A stretch of 6,055 nucleotides of DNA from Clostridia bacterium (GCA_017454565.1 JAFTCS010000023.1:1-6055); one strand, 5' to 3'. Shown: positions 1-6,009, counted from the first letter of the stretch. The notes: generated by a model not told the origin, from the sequence alone. A program made the numbers and translations.

Positions 1-377
1 AGTTTGATATCATGTACGGTCAGGGCATTTCAAGGATAGGCGAGCTTCTTGATCTTGCGGTGAGTATTGACATCATCAAGAAGAGCGGCGCGTGGTTCTC
101 CTATGACGGCAACAGGATAGCTCAGGGCCGTGACAATGCGAAGATATATCTGAAGGATAATCCGGAAATTGCCAAGAAGATAGAGGAAGAGGTGCTGGCG
201 AACAAAGACAAATTTACGTTTGCAAAGGTGTCGAAGTCCACAAAAGGCAAGGGCAAGGGTAAAGACGCAGCAAATGACGATGCAGAGCAGGAAATCGAGC
301 AGGATATGCCGATACCGGATGAGCCTGTGGAACCAAGAACTTCAAACTCTGATATTGACATAATGGTTGAGGAATGA
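1..377 (+). CDS. recA: RecA recombinase, C-terminal part (5' end outside window)
   Basis: The C-terminal ~124 residues of RecA, the DNA-dependent ATPase that forms filaments on single-stranded DNA for homologous recombination and induces the SOS response by promoting LexA cleavage. The reading frame is open from base 3 (first full codons read FDIMYGQGISRIGELLDLAV), a stretch highly conserved in RecA; the ATG at base 12 is an internal Met, not a start. The region includes the conserved KSGAWFSYDG...IAQGRDNAK segment of the C-terminal domain. After it comes a lysine/glycine-rich linker (KSTKGKGKGK) and an acidic tail rich in Asp and Glu ending IMVEE, as is usual for RecA, whose acidic tail is known in E. 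coli to moderate DNA binding. The TGA stop at 375-377 lies 1 nt before recX. Identity is certain; only the ATPase core is missing because of the window edge. Confidence 0.97.
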   Translation, partial: FDIMYGQGISRIGELLDLAVSIDIIKKSGAWFSYDGNRIAQGRDNAKIYLKDNPEIAKKIEEEVLANKDKFTFAKVSKSTKGKGKGKDAANDDAEQEIEQDMPIPDEPVEPRTSNSDIDIMVEE

Positions 378-378
378 T

Positions 379-990
379 ATGCTGATAACAGCGGCAGAGG
401 AACGAAAAAAGGGTATGACCGCGCTGTACATTGACGGTGAGTACGCAGTGAGCGTGGATACCCTGACGCTTGCGTCAAAAGGCTTCAAAACCGGCAGTGA
501 GATCACGGATGATGAACTGTATGAGCTTCTTGAAGCTTCAAAGCTCAGCCGGGCAAAGGAAAAGGCACTTTACCTCATTGAATACCGCAGCCGCACCGAA
601 AAGGAGCTGAGAGACAAGCTCGTGCCTCTTTTCGGTGAGGATGCAGCCGAGGCCGCTATTGACCGTCTGAATCAGCTTGGTCTGATTGACGATGAAAAAT
701 ATGCCCGGGAGTATGCCGAGCAGCTTATCCGGAAAAAACATTTTTCCCGTGAAAGAGCAGCTTTTGAGCTGATGAAAAAGGGCATTGACCGGGATGTTGC
801 CGATGAGGTGCTTGAAGAAATCGAAGCTGACCCATGTGAGCAGATCAAGGCGCTTCTTGAGACAAAATACGCGCGCCAGTTGGGCGATGAAAAGGGAAGA
901 AACCGGACGGTCAATTCCCTGCGCACAAGGGGGTATAAGTGGTATGATATCAAGAACGCAATGAGTGAATATTGTGACGATGACGAATAA
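379..990 (+). CDS. recX: Regulatory protein RecX, RecA modulator
   Basis: A 203-residue RecX-family protein, the cytoplasmic modulator that binds RecA filaments and usually limits their extension and ATPase activity. Visible family features are the all-helical repeats: RSRTEKELRDKL (about residues 70-81), GLIDDEKYAREYAEQLIRKKHFSRERAAFEL (101-131, the best conserved RecX segment) and a last helical repeat ending LRTRGYKWYDIKNAM (181-195). Residues 1-60 form an N-terminal extension containing the pattern ALYIDGEYAVSVD, common in Firmicute RecX. Length is between E. coli (166) and B. subtilis (264) RecX. I chose ATG 379 because GAGGA (369-373), inside the last recA codons, sits 5 nt upstream; a TTG at 367 in the same frame is less likely. 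Placement directly after recA supports the assignment and suggests translational coupling. Confidence 0.93.
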   Translation: MLITAAEERKKGMTALYIDGEYAVSVDTLTLASKGFKTGSEITDDELYELLEASKLSRAKEKALYLIEYRSRTEKELRDKLVPLFGEDAAEAAIDRLNQLGLIDDEKYAREYAEQLIRKKHFSRERAAFELMKKGIDRDVADEVLEEIEADPCEQIKALLETKYARQLGDEKGRNRTVNSLRTRGYKWYDIKNAMSEYCDDDE

Positions 991-1020
991 ACTCCGTGAA
1001 AATCAGGAGGGTTATTCGTC
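982..1020 (+). other. Inverted repeat spanning the recX stop codon
   Basis: A perfect 9-base inverted repeat: GACGAATAA (982-990, containing the recX TAA stop) and TTATTCGTC (1012-1020). The 21-nt loop carries an AGGAGG (1005-1010) that is not followed by a usable start codon. It is AT-rich and lacks a clean U-run immediately after the stem, so it is a poor intrinsic terminator. It may be a weak mRNA hairpin between recX and rimO. The symmetry is seen directly; any role is inference. Confidence 0.4.
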
Positions 1021-1035
1021 TTATTGTCGTTTTTC

Positions 1036-1041
1036 AGGAGG
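1036..1041 (+). promoter_or_regulatory. Ribosome binding site deciding the rimO start
   Basis: AGGAGG at 1036-1041, 7 nt before ATG 1049. This fixes the rimO start there and argues against the 28-codon longer frame opening at GTG 965, which would overlap recX and lacks family-like sequence. Confidence 0.85.
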
Positions 1042-1048
1042 AAAAGAA

Positions 1049-2377
1049 ATGGAAGAGAGAATAGGAATGGTGAGTCTCGGATGCGCCAAAAACAGAGTTG
1101 ACGCCGAGATGATGCTTTATACACTGAAGGATGCCGGCTATCAGATAGTTGCTGACCCGGCACTCAGCGATGTGGTGATAGTAAACACCTGCGGCTTTAT
1201 AGAGGACGCAAAGCAGGAGAGTATTGACGAGATACTGGAGCTTGCCAGCCTGAAAAAAGAGGGCAGGATAAAGGCTATAATCGTAACCGGCTGCCTTGCC
1301 GAAAGGTACCAGAAAGAGGTAATGAAGGAGCTTTTTGAGGTGGATGCCGTGGTGGGCATAGGCGCCAACAGCCGTATTGCAGAGATCGTAAAGGACGTTC
1401 TTGCCGGAAACAAGCAGGAGATATTCCCTGATAAGACCTTACTTCAGCTCTGCGGCAGCAGGATACGTTCAACACCCTACTACTATGCTTATCTCAAAAT
1501 AGCAGAGGGCTGCGATAATAAATGTACATACTGCGCCATACCTATGATAAGGGGTAAGTTCCGCAGCAGACCTATGGAGGAGATACTTTTTGAAGCAAAG
1601 GAGCTTGCCTCAAAGGGTGTAAAGGAGATTATCCTTGTGGCACAGGACACCACGCGCTACGGAGAGGATCTTAAAGGCGAGCCTCAGCTTGCAAAGCTGC
1701 TTACAGAGCTTTGCAAAATTGAAGAGGTGCAGTATATACGCGTTCTTTACTGCTATCCCGAGAGGATAACGGAGGAGCTTATTGATGTTTTTGCAAAGGA
1801 GGATAAGGTGCTGAAATATCTTGACATACCGATGCAGCACTGCAACGGCAGGATATTAAAGCTTATGAACCGCCGCGGCAACAGAGAAAGTCTGAGTGCG
1901 CTTGTCAAAAAGCTTCGTGAAAGGATAAAGGGGGTTACTCTGCGCACAACGGTTATGACAGGATTCCCGTCAGAGACAAAGGAAGAGTTTGAGGAGCTTG
2001 CCGAATTTGTAAATGAAATGAAGTTCGAGCGTCTGGGCTGCTTTGCTTATTCAGCTGAGGAGGATACTCCTGCAGCAAGGATGGCCGACCAGATAGACGA
2101 AGACACAAAGAAGCACCGTCAGGAGATCATCATGGAGCAGCAGCAGCTTATCATGGCCGAGCATGCAAAGAATATGATCGGCAGGACGATAAACGTGCTC
2201 TGCGAGGGATTTGACAGGATAGGCGAATGCTTCTTCGGAAGAAGCAAGGCGGATGCTCCCGAGGTGGACGGAAAGGTCTTTTTTGTGACAGAGGGAGAGA
2301 AACCGAAGATCGGCGATGTAGTAAAGGTCGAGATAACCGACACCCTTGACTGTGACATCATGGGCTTTTGCAGATAA
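1049..2377 (+). CDS. rimO: Ribosomal protein S12 (Asp) methylthiotransferase RimO
   Basis: A 442-residue radical-SAM methylthiotransferase that adds a methylthio group to the beta-carbon of a conserved aspartate of ribosomal protein S12. Three parts are visible. The N-terminal UPF0004 domain has the three cysteines of the auxiliary 4Fe-4S cluster: C12 in SLGCAKNRVDAE, C48 in VNTCGF and C82 in TGCLAER. The radical-SAM core has CxxxCxxC in EGCDNKCTYCAIP (C155, C159, C162). The C-terminal TRAM-type domain ends TDTLDCDIMGFCR. The SLGCxKNxVDxE signature and the ~440-residue length favour RimO over the related tRNA enzymes MiaB and MtaB. It lies 58 nt after recX and 41 nt before pgsA, apparently cotranscribed. 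Confidence 0.95.
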   Translation: MEERIGMVSLGCAKNRVDAEMMLYTLKDAGYQIVADPALSDVVIVNTCGFIEDAKQESIDEILELASLKKEGRIKAIIVTGCLAERYQKEVMKELFEVDAVVGIGANSRIAEIVKDVLAGNKQEIFPDKTLLQLCGSRIRSTPYYYAYLKIAEGCDNKCTYCAIPMIRGKFRSRPMEEILFEAKELASKGVKEIILVAQDTTRYGEDLKGEPQLAKLLTELCKIEEVQYIRVLYCYPERITEELIDVFAKEDKVLKYLDIPMQHCNGRILKLMNRRGNRESLSALVKKLRERIKGVTLRTTVMTGFPSETKEEFEELAEFVNEMKFERLGCFAYSAEEDTPAARMADQIDEDTKKHRQEIIMEQQQLIMAEHAKNMIGRTINVLCEGFDRIGECFFGRSKADAPEVDGKVFFVTEGEKPKIGDVVKVEITDTLDCDIMGFCR

Positions 2378-2418
2378 ATGCCCAAAATACCAATTCGTAT
2401 CCGAAAGGATGATATCAA

Positions 2419-3012
2419 ATGAACCTGCCAAATAAGCTGACAATGCTCAGACTGATACTGGTACCCTTTTATGTTTTCTTTTTGCTTATGACTATGATAC
2501 CTCACCATTATCTCATAGCCCTGATTATTTTTGCGGCGGCGGCATATACCGACCATCTTGACGGCAAGATCGCAAGAAAGCATGATATGGTCACTGATTT
2601 CGGAAAATTTGCCGACCCTCTGGCGGATAAGATAATGATTTTTTCGGCTCTTGCCTGCTTTATACAGCTTGGTCTGACAGGTGCTGTGGTGCTTATTATA
2701 ACCGCAGCAAGAGAATTTGCAGTCACATCAGTCAGGCTGGTGGCTGCGGATAAGGGCAAGGTGGTGGCAGCCAACATATGGGGCAAGCTGAAAACTGTAA
2801 GTCAGATAGTTGCAGTCCTTGTGGTCATGCTGCTGCAGTACATCATGGAGCTTTCCACTATGGAAATAATACAGTTTGCCGACCCTGCGGCCGTTTCGCT
2901 GTGGTTCAATATAATTGGTCAGACCCTGCTGTGGATATCGGTGGTGCTCACCATTATTTCGGGAGTCATTTACATCAGTCAGAATTTTGAGTTCATAAAG
3001 AACGCCAAATAA
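2419..3012 (+). CDS. pgsA: CDP-diacylglycerol--glycerol-3-phosphate 3-phosphatidyltransferase
   Basis: A 197-residue integral membrane enzyme of the CDP-alcohol phosphotransferase family. It makes phosphatidylglycerophosphate from CDP-diacylglycerol and glycerol 3-phosphate, the committed step to phosphatidylglycerol and cardiolipin. The catalytic motif D-x2-D-G-x2-A-R-x8-G-x3-D-x3-D is complete: D45, D48, G49, A52, R53, G62, D66, D70 (TDHLDGKIARK...FGKFADPLADK). The N-terminus NLPNKLTMLRLILVPFYVF is typical of PgsA. Hydrophobic stretches near residues 12-25, 31-43, 75-100, 120-140 and 155-187 fit the usual six-helix fold. The ATG is preceded by AAAGGA (2404-2409) with a 9-nt spacer. Other family members (e.g. 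phosphatidylserine synthase) share the motif, but the N-terminus and the LADK context favour PgsA. Confidence 0.93.
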   Translation: MNLPNKLTMLRLILVPFYVFFLLMTMIPHHYLIALIIFAAAAYTDHLDGKIARKHDMVTDFGKFADPLADKIMIFSALACFIQLGLTGAVVLIITAAREFAVTSVRLVAADKGKVVAANIWGKLKTVSQIVAVLVVMLLQYIMELSTMEIIQFADPAAVSLWFNIIGQTLLWISVVLTIISGVIYISQNFEFIKNAK

Positions 3013-3015
3013 GAA

Positions 3016-3065
3016 AAAAATTTTTTCTTTCAGGTGTGGCATTTCCCGCAGATATAGTGTATAAT
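3016..3065 (+). promoter_or_regulatory. Promoter of the cysE-cysS-cdd unit with UP-like A/T tract
   Basis: The -10 box TATAAT is at 3060-3065. The likely -35 is GTGGCA (3036-3041, 4 of 6 to TTGACA) with an 18-nt spacer, giving a start near 3072. Immediately upstream, AAAAATTTTTT at 3016-3026 matches the core of the E. coli UP-element consensus (AAAWWTWTTTT) at about -56 to -46, within a base of the expected register. The predicted start lies just ahead of the T-box Stem I, as expected for this leader. The -35 is weak, so the A/T tract may compensate. Boxes are seen; activity is inferred. Confidence 0.7.
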
Positions 3066-3260
3066 ATGATAGATATATGTAAAAGCTGTGAAAAAGAGAA
3101 GTACCGGATGGGAAGCATCCAGAGAGACGCCCGTTTGCTGGAAGGGCGTTATGCAGAACCTCCGTGAAATGCACTTTGGAGCTTACAGTAGGAAGACAGA
3201 GTATTACTGTACGGCAGCCTCCGTTACCGGCAAATGAGGACAGCAGTGCGCTGTCGAACT

Positions 3261-3290
3261 CGGGTGGGACCGTGCAGCTATTGCGCCCCG
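3261..3290 (+). promoter_or_regulatory. T-box antiterminator helix
   Basis: The T-box sequence GGGUGGGACCGUGCA spans 3262-3276. Helix A1 pairs CGGG (3261-3264) with CCCG (3287-3290). A 7-nt bulge UGGGACC (3265-3271) offers UGGN for the tRNA NCCA end. Helix A2 pairs GUGC (3272-3275) with GCGC (3283-3286), including one G-U. The 3' strand is shared with the terminator, so the two folds are mutually exclusive. N in UGGN is G here (3268). Confidence 0.9.
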
Positions 3291-3326
3291 GAAGCCTTTC
3301 TTATAGGGCTTTCGGGGCGTTTTGTT
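3284..3326 (+). terminator. T-box intrinsic terminator
   Basis: CGCCCCGGAAGCC (3284-3296) pairs with GGCTTTCGGGGCG (3307-3319): a 13-bp stem with one G-U and a 10-nt loop, followed by TTTTGTT (3320-3326). It overlaps the antiterminator 3' strand (3283-3290). It forms when tRNA-Cys is charged, and should also stop read-through from pgsA, after which no separate terminator is visible. Confidence 0.93.
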
Positions 3327-3359
3327 ATATATATCGGCATTTTCTGTGGAAAGGAGTTT

Positions 3360-4016
3360 ATGGGAGTGGGAAAGAAAAAACATGATGAAATAGATTCTAT
3401 CATGGAGCGTGACCCTGCGGCAAGGAGCAGGGCGGAAGTACGTCTGCTTTATTCCGGATATAAGGCTGTTAAGGCATACAGGCGCGCCAACTGGTTTTAC
3501 AGGCACAACATGAAGTTTGTTGCAAGGTTTATTTCCCAGAGAGCAAGGCATAAAACGGGTATTGAGATCCATCCCGGAGCTAAGATAGGCAAGGGACTGT
3601 TCATTGACCACGGAATGGGTGTGGTAATAGGTGAAACTGCTGAGATAGGCGACAACTGTACAATATATCAGAATGTGACTCTCGGCGGCACAGGCAAGGA
3701 TCACGGAAAGCGTCACCCGACGCTGGGCAACAATGTGCTTGTGGGTTCGGGTGCAAAGGTGCTGGGGCCTTTTCGCGTGGGCGACAATGCCAGAATTGCA
3801 GCAGGCGCAGTGGTGCTCACTGAGGTTCCGGACAATGCAACGGCAGTCGGTGTGCCGGCGAGGATAGTCAGGGTGAACGGCGTAAAGCCGACCGTGAGCA
3901 CTGATCTTGACCAGATACACGTTACCGACCCTGTTGCCCAGAAGATAAAGGAGATGGAGGAAGAGATCGACGAGCTGAAAAAGCTTGTTCTCACACTCTC
4001 GGAAAACAGGAAATGA
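3360..4016 (+). CDS. cysE: Serine O-acetyltransferase
   Basis: A 218-residue cytoplasmic serine acetyltransferase that makes O-acetyl-L-serine from L-serine and acetyl-CoA, the entry to cysteine synthesis; CysK-type enzymes then use the product. The N-terminal helical part carries DPAARSRAEV and LLYSGYKAVKAYR. From residue 67 a left-handed beta-helix of hexapeptide repeats follows: TGIEIHPGAKIGKGLFIDHG, VVIGETAEIGDN, VTLGGTGK. The catalytic His is H84 (E. coli H158) with an acidic partner E69 (Asp in E. coli, Glu in B. subtilis); R118-H119 of KRHP match the E. coli active-site pair. The C-terminus (about 195-215) is a short heptad-like helix. Length matches the short Gram-positive form (about 217). 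I chose ATG 3360; AAGGAG (3351-3356) is only 3 nt away, so GTG 3366 (9 nt) is possible. Controlled by the upstream tRNA-Cys T-box. Confidence 0.95.
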   Translation: MGVGKKKHDEIDSIMERDPAARSRAEVRLLYSGYKAVKAYRRANWFYRHNMKFVARFISQRARHKTGIEIHPGAKIGKGLFIDHGMGVVIGETAEIGDNCTIYQNVTLGGTGKDHGKRHPTLGNNVLVGSGAKVLGPFRVGDNARIAAGAVVLTEVPDNATAVGVPARIVRVNGVKPTVSTDLDQIHVTDPVAQKIKEMEEEIDELKKLVLTLSENRK

Positions 4017-4073
4017 CAATGTTTATCAGGCGGTATGCCTAATATATATGATAAAACAGAAAAGGAGAAAGCT

Positions 4074-5474
4074 ATGAAGATCTATAACACAATGTCAAAA
4101 ACAAAGGAAGAGCTGAGGACTATTACTGACGGTGAGGTGAAGATCTACGCCTGCGGACCTACCGTTTACAATTTTATCCACATAGGCAATGCAAGGCCTA
4201 TATGCGTGTTTGACACACTTCGCAGGTATCTTGAGTACCGCGGCTATAAAGTAACCTTCGTTCAGAACTTTACGGATATCGACGACAAGATAATCCGACG
4301 CGCAAACGAGGAAAACAGCGACTATGTAACCGTCTCCGAAAAGTACATTGCTGAGTACAAAAAGGATGCAAAGGGTCTGAACGTGCGTGAAGCCACTGTT
4401 CACCCGAGAGCGACCGAAAACATCAGTCAGATAATCGACATGGTAAAGACTCTTGAAGAAAAGGGTTACGCATATTCCACCGAGTACGGTGATGTGTATT
4501 TCCGCACCAACCGTTTCAAGGAGTACGGCAAGCTCTCGCATCAGCCTCTTGACGATCTGGAGGCCGGCGCAAGGATACAGATAGGCGAGACCAAGGAGGA
4601 CCCGATGGATTTCGCTCTCTGGAAGGGCGCAAAGCCCGGTGAGCCTTACTGGGATTCTCCCTGGGGTCAGGGCAGACCCGGCTGGCACATTGAGTGCTCT
4701 ACCATGGCAAAGCGTTATTTAGGCGAGACTATAGATATCCACTGCGGAGGACAGGATCTTATTTTCCCGCACCATGAAAACGAGGTCGCACAGAGCGAGT
4801 GCTGCAACGGCGTCACCTTTGCAAATTACTGGATGCACAACGGCTATATCAATGTTGACAACAAGAAGATGTCAAAATCTCTGAATAATTTCTTCACCGT
4901 CCGTGAGGTGGCTGAAAAATTCGGTTACGAGCCTATACGCTACCTGATGCTCTCGTCACACTACCGCAGCCCCATCAACTATTCCATTGAAATAATAGAG
5001 CAGTGCAGGGCGGCTCGTGACAGGCTCTACCATTGCCGTGAAGATCTTGAGTTCCTTGCAAAGAACTCTCAGGGCATACTCAAGGACGGCGAGGAAAAGG
5101 TGAAAGAGCTTCTGCTCACCCACAAGACCGACTTTATCAACGCTATGGAGGACGATTTCAATACCGCCGATGCTATAACTGCCCTTTTTGAGCTTGCGCG
5201 CGATATCAACACCAACGTGAACCCGCAGACTGCTCCCTCAAAGGAGCTTTGTGACTTCGCACTTGCACTCTACAAGGAGCTTGCGGATGTGCTCGGTCTG
5301 CTCTACGTTGAAAAGAATGAGGTAGCCGATGATGTGCAGGCACTCATTGAGCAGCGCACTCAGGCCAGAAAGAACAAGAACTGGGCTGAAGCAGACCGTA
5401 TCCGTGACGAGCTGAAGGCAAGGGGAATAACCATCAAGGATACTCCACAGGGAACAATTGTTGTAAGCGAGTAA
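4074..5474 (+). CDS. cysS: Cysteine--tRNA ligase (cysteinyl-tRNA synthetase)
   Basis: A 466-residue class I aminoacyl-tRNA synthetase that charges tRNA-Cys with cysteine using ATP. It has the HIGH-type signature HIGN at 36-39 in YACGPTVYNFIHIGNAR, and KMSKS at 265-269. All four zinc ligands that select cysteine are present: C27, C208 (WHIECS), H233 and E237 (HHENE), one position off E. coli numbering. The DALR-type helical domain follows, then the C-terminal tRNA-binding segment RKNKNWAEADRIRDELKARGI and the closing TPQGT. Length is close to E. coli CysRS (461). ATG 4074 has AAAGGAG (4061-4067) with a 6-nt spacer; an in-frame ATG at 4035 would add 13 residues not typical of the family. It lies 57 nt after cysE, so both respond to the same T-box. 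Confidence 0.97.
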   Translation: MKIYNTMSKTKEELRTITDGEVKIYACGPTVYNFIHIGNARPICVFDTLRRYLEYRGYKVTFVQNFTDIDDKIIRRANEENSDYVTVSEKYIAEYKKDAKGLNVREATVHPRATENISQIIDMVKTLEEKGYAYSTEYGDVYFRTNRFKEYGKLSHQPLDDLEAGARIQIGETKEDPMDFALWKGAKPGEPYWDSPWGQGRPGWHIECSTMAKRYLGETIDIHCGGQDLIFPHHENEVAQSECCNGVTFANYWMHNGYINVDNKKMSKSLNNFFTVREVAEKFGYEPIRYLMLSSHYRSPINYSIEIIEQCRAARDRLYHCREDLEFLAKNSQGILKDGEEKVKELLLTHKTDFINAMEDDFNTADAITALFELARDINTNVNPQTAPSKELCDFALALYKELADVLGLLYVEKNEVADDVQALIEQRTQARKNKNWAEADRIRDELKARGITIKDTPQGTIVVSE

Positions 5475-5478
5475 GGCC

Positions 5479-5895
5479 ATGGAAGAAAAAACGATAACTG
5501 ATCTGATAGAGCAGGCGCTTTCCGCAAGAAAAAACAGCTATGCGCCATACTCTAAATTCAGGGTGGGCGCGGCTCTGCTGGATGCAAAGGGCAATGTCTA
5601 CACAGGTGTGAACGTGGAGAACGTGTCCTATCCTGCGGGAATATGCGCCGAAAGGACTGCAATAGCCAAAGCCGTTTCCGAGGGTGCTTCGGATTTTACA
5701 GCCATTGCCATTGTCGGCGGCAGCGCTGACCGTATTGATATTCTCGGCTCCTACTGTACACCCTGCGGAATATGCCGGCAGGTTCTTTATGAGCACTGCT
5801 CCGGCGACCTTATGGTTATCATTGCGCGTTCTGTTACGGACTACCGCTTATGCACACTCCGCGAGCTTCTGCCCTTTGCATTCGGTATGACCTGA
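5479..5895 (+). CDS. cdd: Cytidine deaminase
   Basis: A 138-residue small (homotetrameric-type) zinc cytidine deaminase converting cytidine and deoxycytidine to uridine and deoxyuridine in pyrimidine salvage. Visible motifs: SYAPYSKFRVGAALL (20-34), the substrate-binding NVENVSYP (45-52), the catalytic CAERTA with zinc ligand C56 and proton-shuttling E58, and PCGICRQV with zinc ligands C96 and C99. It ends ELLPFAFGMT; B. subtilis Cdd (136 residues) has a matching LLPxAF and then a short tail missing here. The start ATG is the only one possible after an in-frame stop at 5464-5466. It lies 4 nt after the cysS stop; AAGG (5473-5476) is only 2 nt from the ATG, so expression probably depends on coupling to cysS. 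Its function is unrelated to cysteine. Confidence 0.95.
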   Translation: MEEKTITDLIEQALSARKNSYAPYSKFRVGAALLDAKGNVYTGVNVENVSYPAGICAERTAIAKAVSEGASDFTAIAIVGGSADRIDILGSYCTPCGICRQVLYEHCSGDLMVIIARSVTDYRLCTLRELLPFAFGMT

Positions 5896-5904
5896 TGCTC
5901 AGCC

Positions 5905-5930
5905 GAAGGGATAGGTCAGATGTTCCCTTC
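5905..5930. other. Hairpin between convergent cdd and small ORF
   Basis: A perfect 7-bp inverted repeat GAAGGGA (5905-5911)/TCCCTTC (5924-5930) with a 12-nt loop, 10 nt after the cdd stop and touching the stop codon of the minus-strand small ORF. No U-run follows on either strand, so it is not a standard intrinsic terminator. It may be an mRNA 3'-end structure shared by the two converging genes. The symmetry is seen; the role is inference. Confidence 0.4.
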
Positions 5931-6006
5931 ATGCGTTATAATCAGGAATAGAGGGTGTATCTCCGGCAGTTTGTGTGCGGGTGTTCCTCTTTGATTTTTT
6001 GCTCAT
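5929..6006 (-). CDS. Candidate 25-residue small protein, unknown function
   Basis: A short minus-strand ORF from ATG (complement of 6004-6006) to TGA (complement of 5929-5931). It encodes 25 residues: a basic start (MSKKSKRNTRTQ), then a neutral-to-acidic end (GDTPSIPDYNA). There is no hydrophobic segment, so it is neither a signal peptide nor a membrane peptide. I recognise no family. Support comes from the ribosome binding site (6010-6020), which is far better than chance and better than that of cdd, and from codons in keeping with the neighbouring genes. It converges on cdd across a 33-nt gap. It could instead be the start of a frameshifted longer gene or chance. Unproven, but worth keeping in an annotation as hypothetical. 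Confidence 0.45.
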   Translation of the reverse strand: MSKKSKRNTRTQTAGDTPSIPDYNA

Positions 6007-6009
6007 GTT

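Larger units (their letters stand above)
3072..3326 (+). promoter_or_regulatory. T-box leader (riboswitch) sensing tRNA-Cys
   Basis: A complete T-box transcription-attenuation leader. Stem I base: UGUAA/AGCU (3078-3082, 3084-3087) with AGCUUACA (3180-3187). It has a purine-rich GAGAAGUA K-turn/S-turn strand (3096-3103), middle helices CGGA-GG/CC-UCCG and GCAU (3115-3118)/AUGC (3151-3154), the AGAGAG bulge (3121-3126), and a distal helix ACGCCC (3127-3132)/GGGCGU (3144-3149) with the GCUG loop motif (3137-3140). The specifier loop reads GUGAAA-UGC-ACUUUGGAG; UGC at 3170-3172 is a Cys codon. Then come Stem II (UACAGUA 3184-3190/UACUGUA 3205-3211), the conserved CCGUUA of the Stem IIA/B pseudoknot (3221-3226, with CCUC/GAGG pairing), Stem III (GACAGC/GCUGUC, 3239-3255), and the antiterminator/terminator. 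Uncharged tRNA-Cys should stabilise the antiterminator and turn on cysE-cysS. Confidence 0.95.

Noticed and set aside
965..1048. 28-codon N-terminal extension of rimO from GTG 965
   Set aside because: It overlaps the recX end, has no family-like sequence, and a strong AGGAGG points to ATG 1049.
3011..3030. A7T6 palindrome as an intrinsic terminator for pgsA
   Set aside because: A pure A/T palindrome with no GC stem and no loop would not form a stable terminator; the promoter UP-element reading fits better.
3164..3385. 73-codon plus-strand frame inside the T-box leader
   Set aside because: It lies entirely across leader stems and the terminator, has no ribosome binding site and continues into cysE in another frame.
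3204..4019. 271-codon open frame on the minus strand antisense to cysE and the T-box
   Set aside because: It runs opposite a confident cysE and the structured leader, is rich in Cys and His with no recognisable domain, and mirrors the codon pattern of cysE.
4022..4052. Possible internal promoter for cysS (TATGAT at 4047-4052)
   Set aside because: The -35 match is poor, and the predicted start near 4059 would leave almost no leader before the ribosome binding site at 4061.
5944..6000. Plus-strand terminator after cdd (AGGAA/TTCCT or AGAGG/CCTCT stems before TTTGATTTTTT)
   Set aside because: Stems are only 5 bp with loops over 30 nt; the T-rich stretch is explained as the complement of the lysine codons of the minus-strand small ORF.
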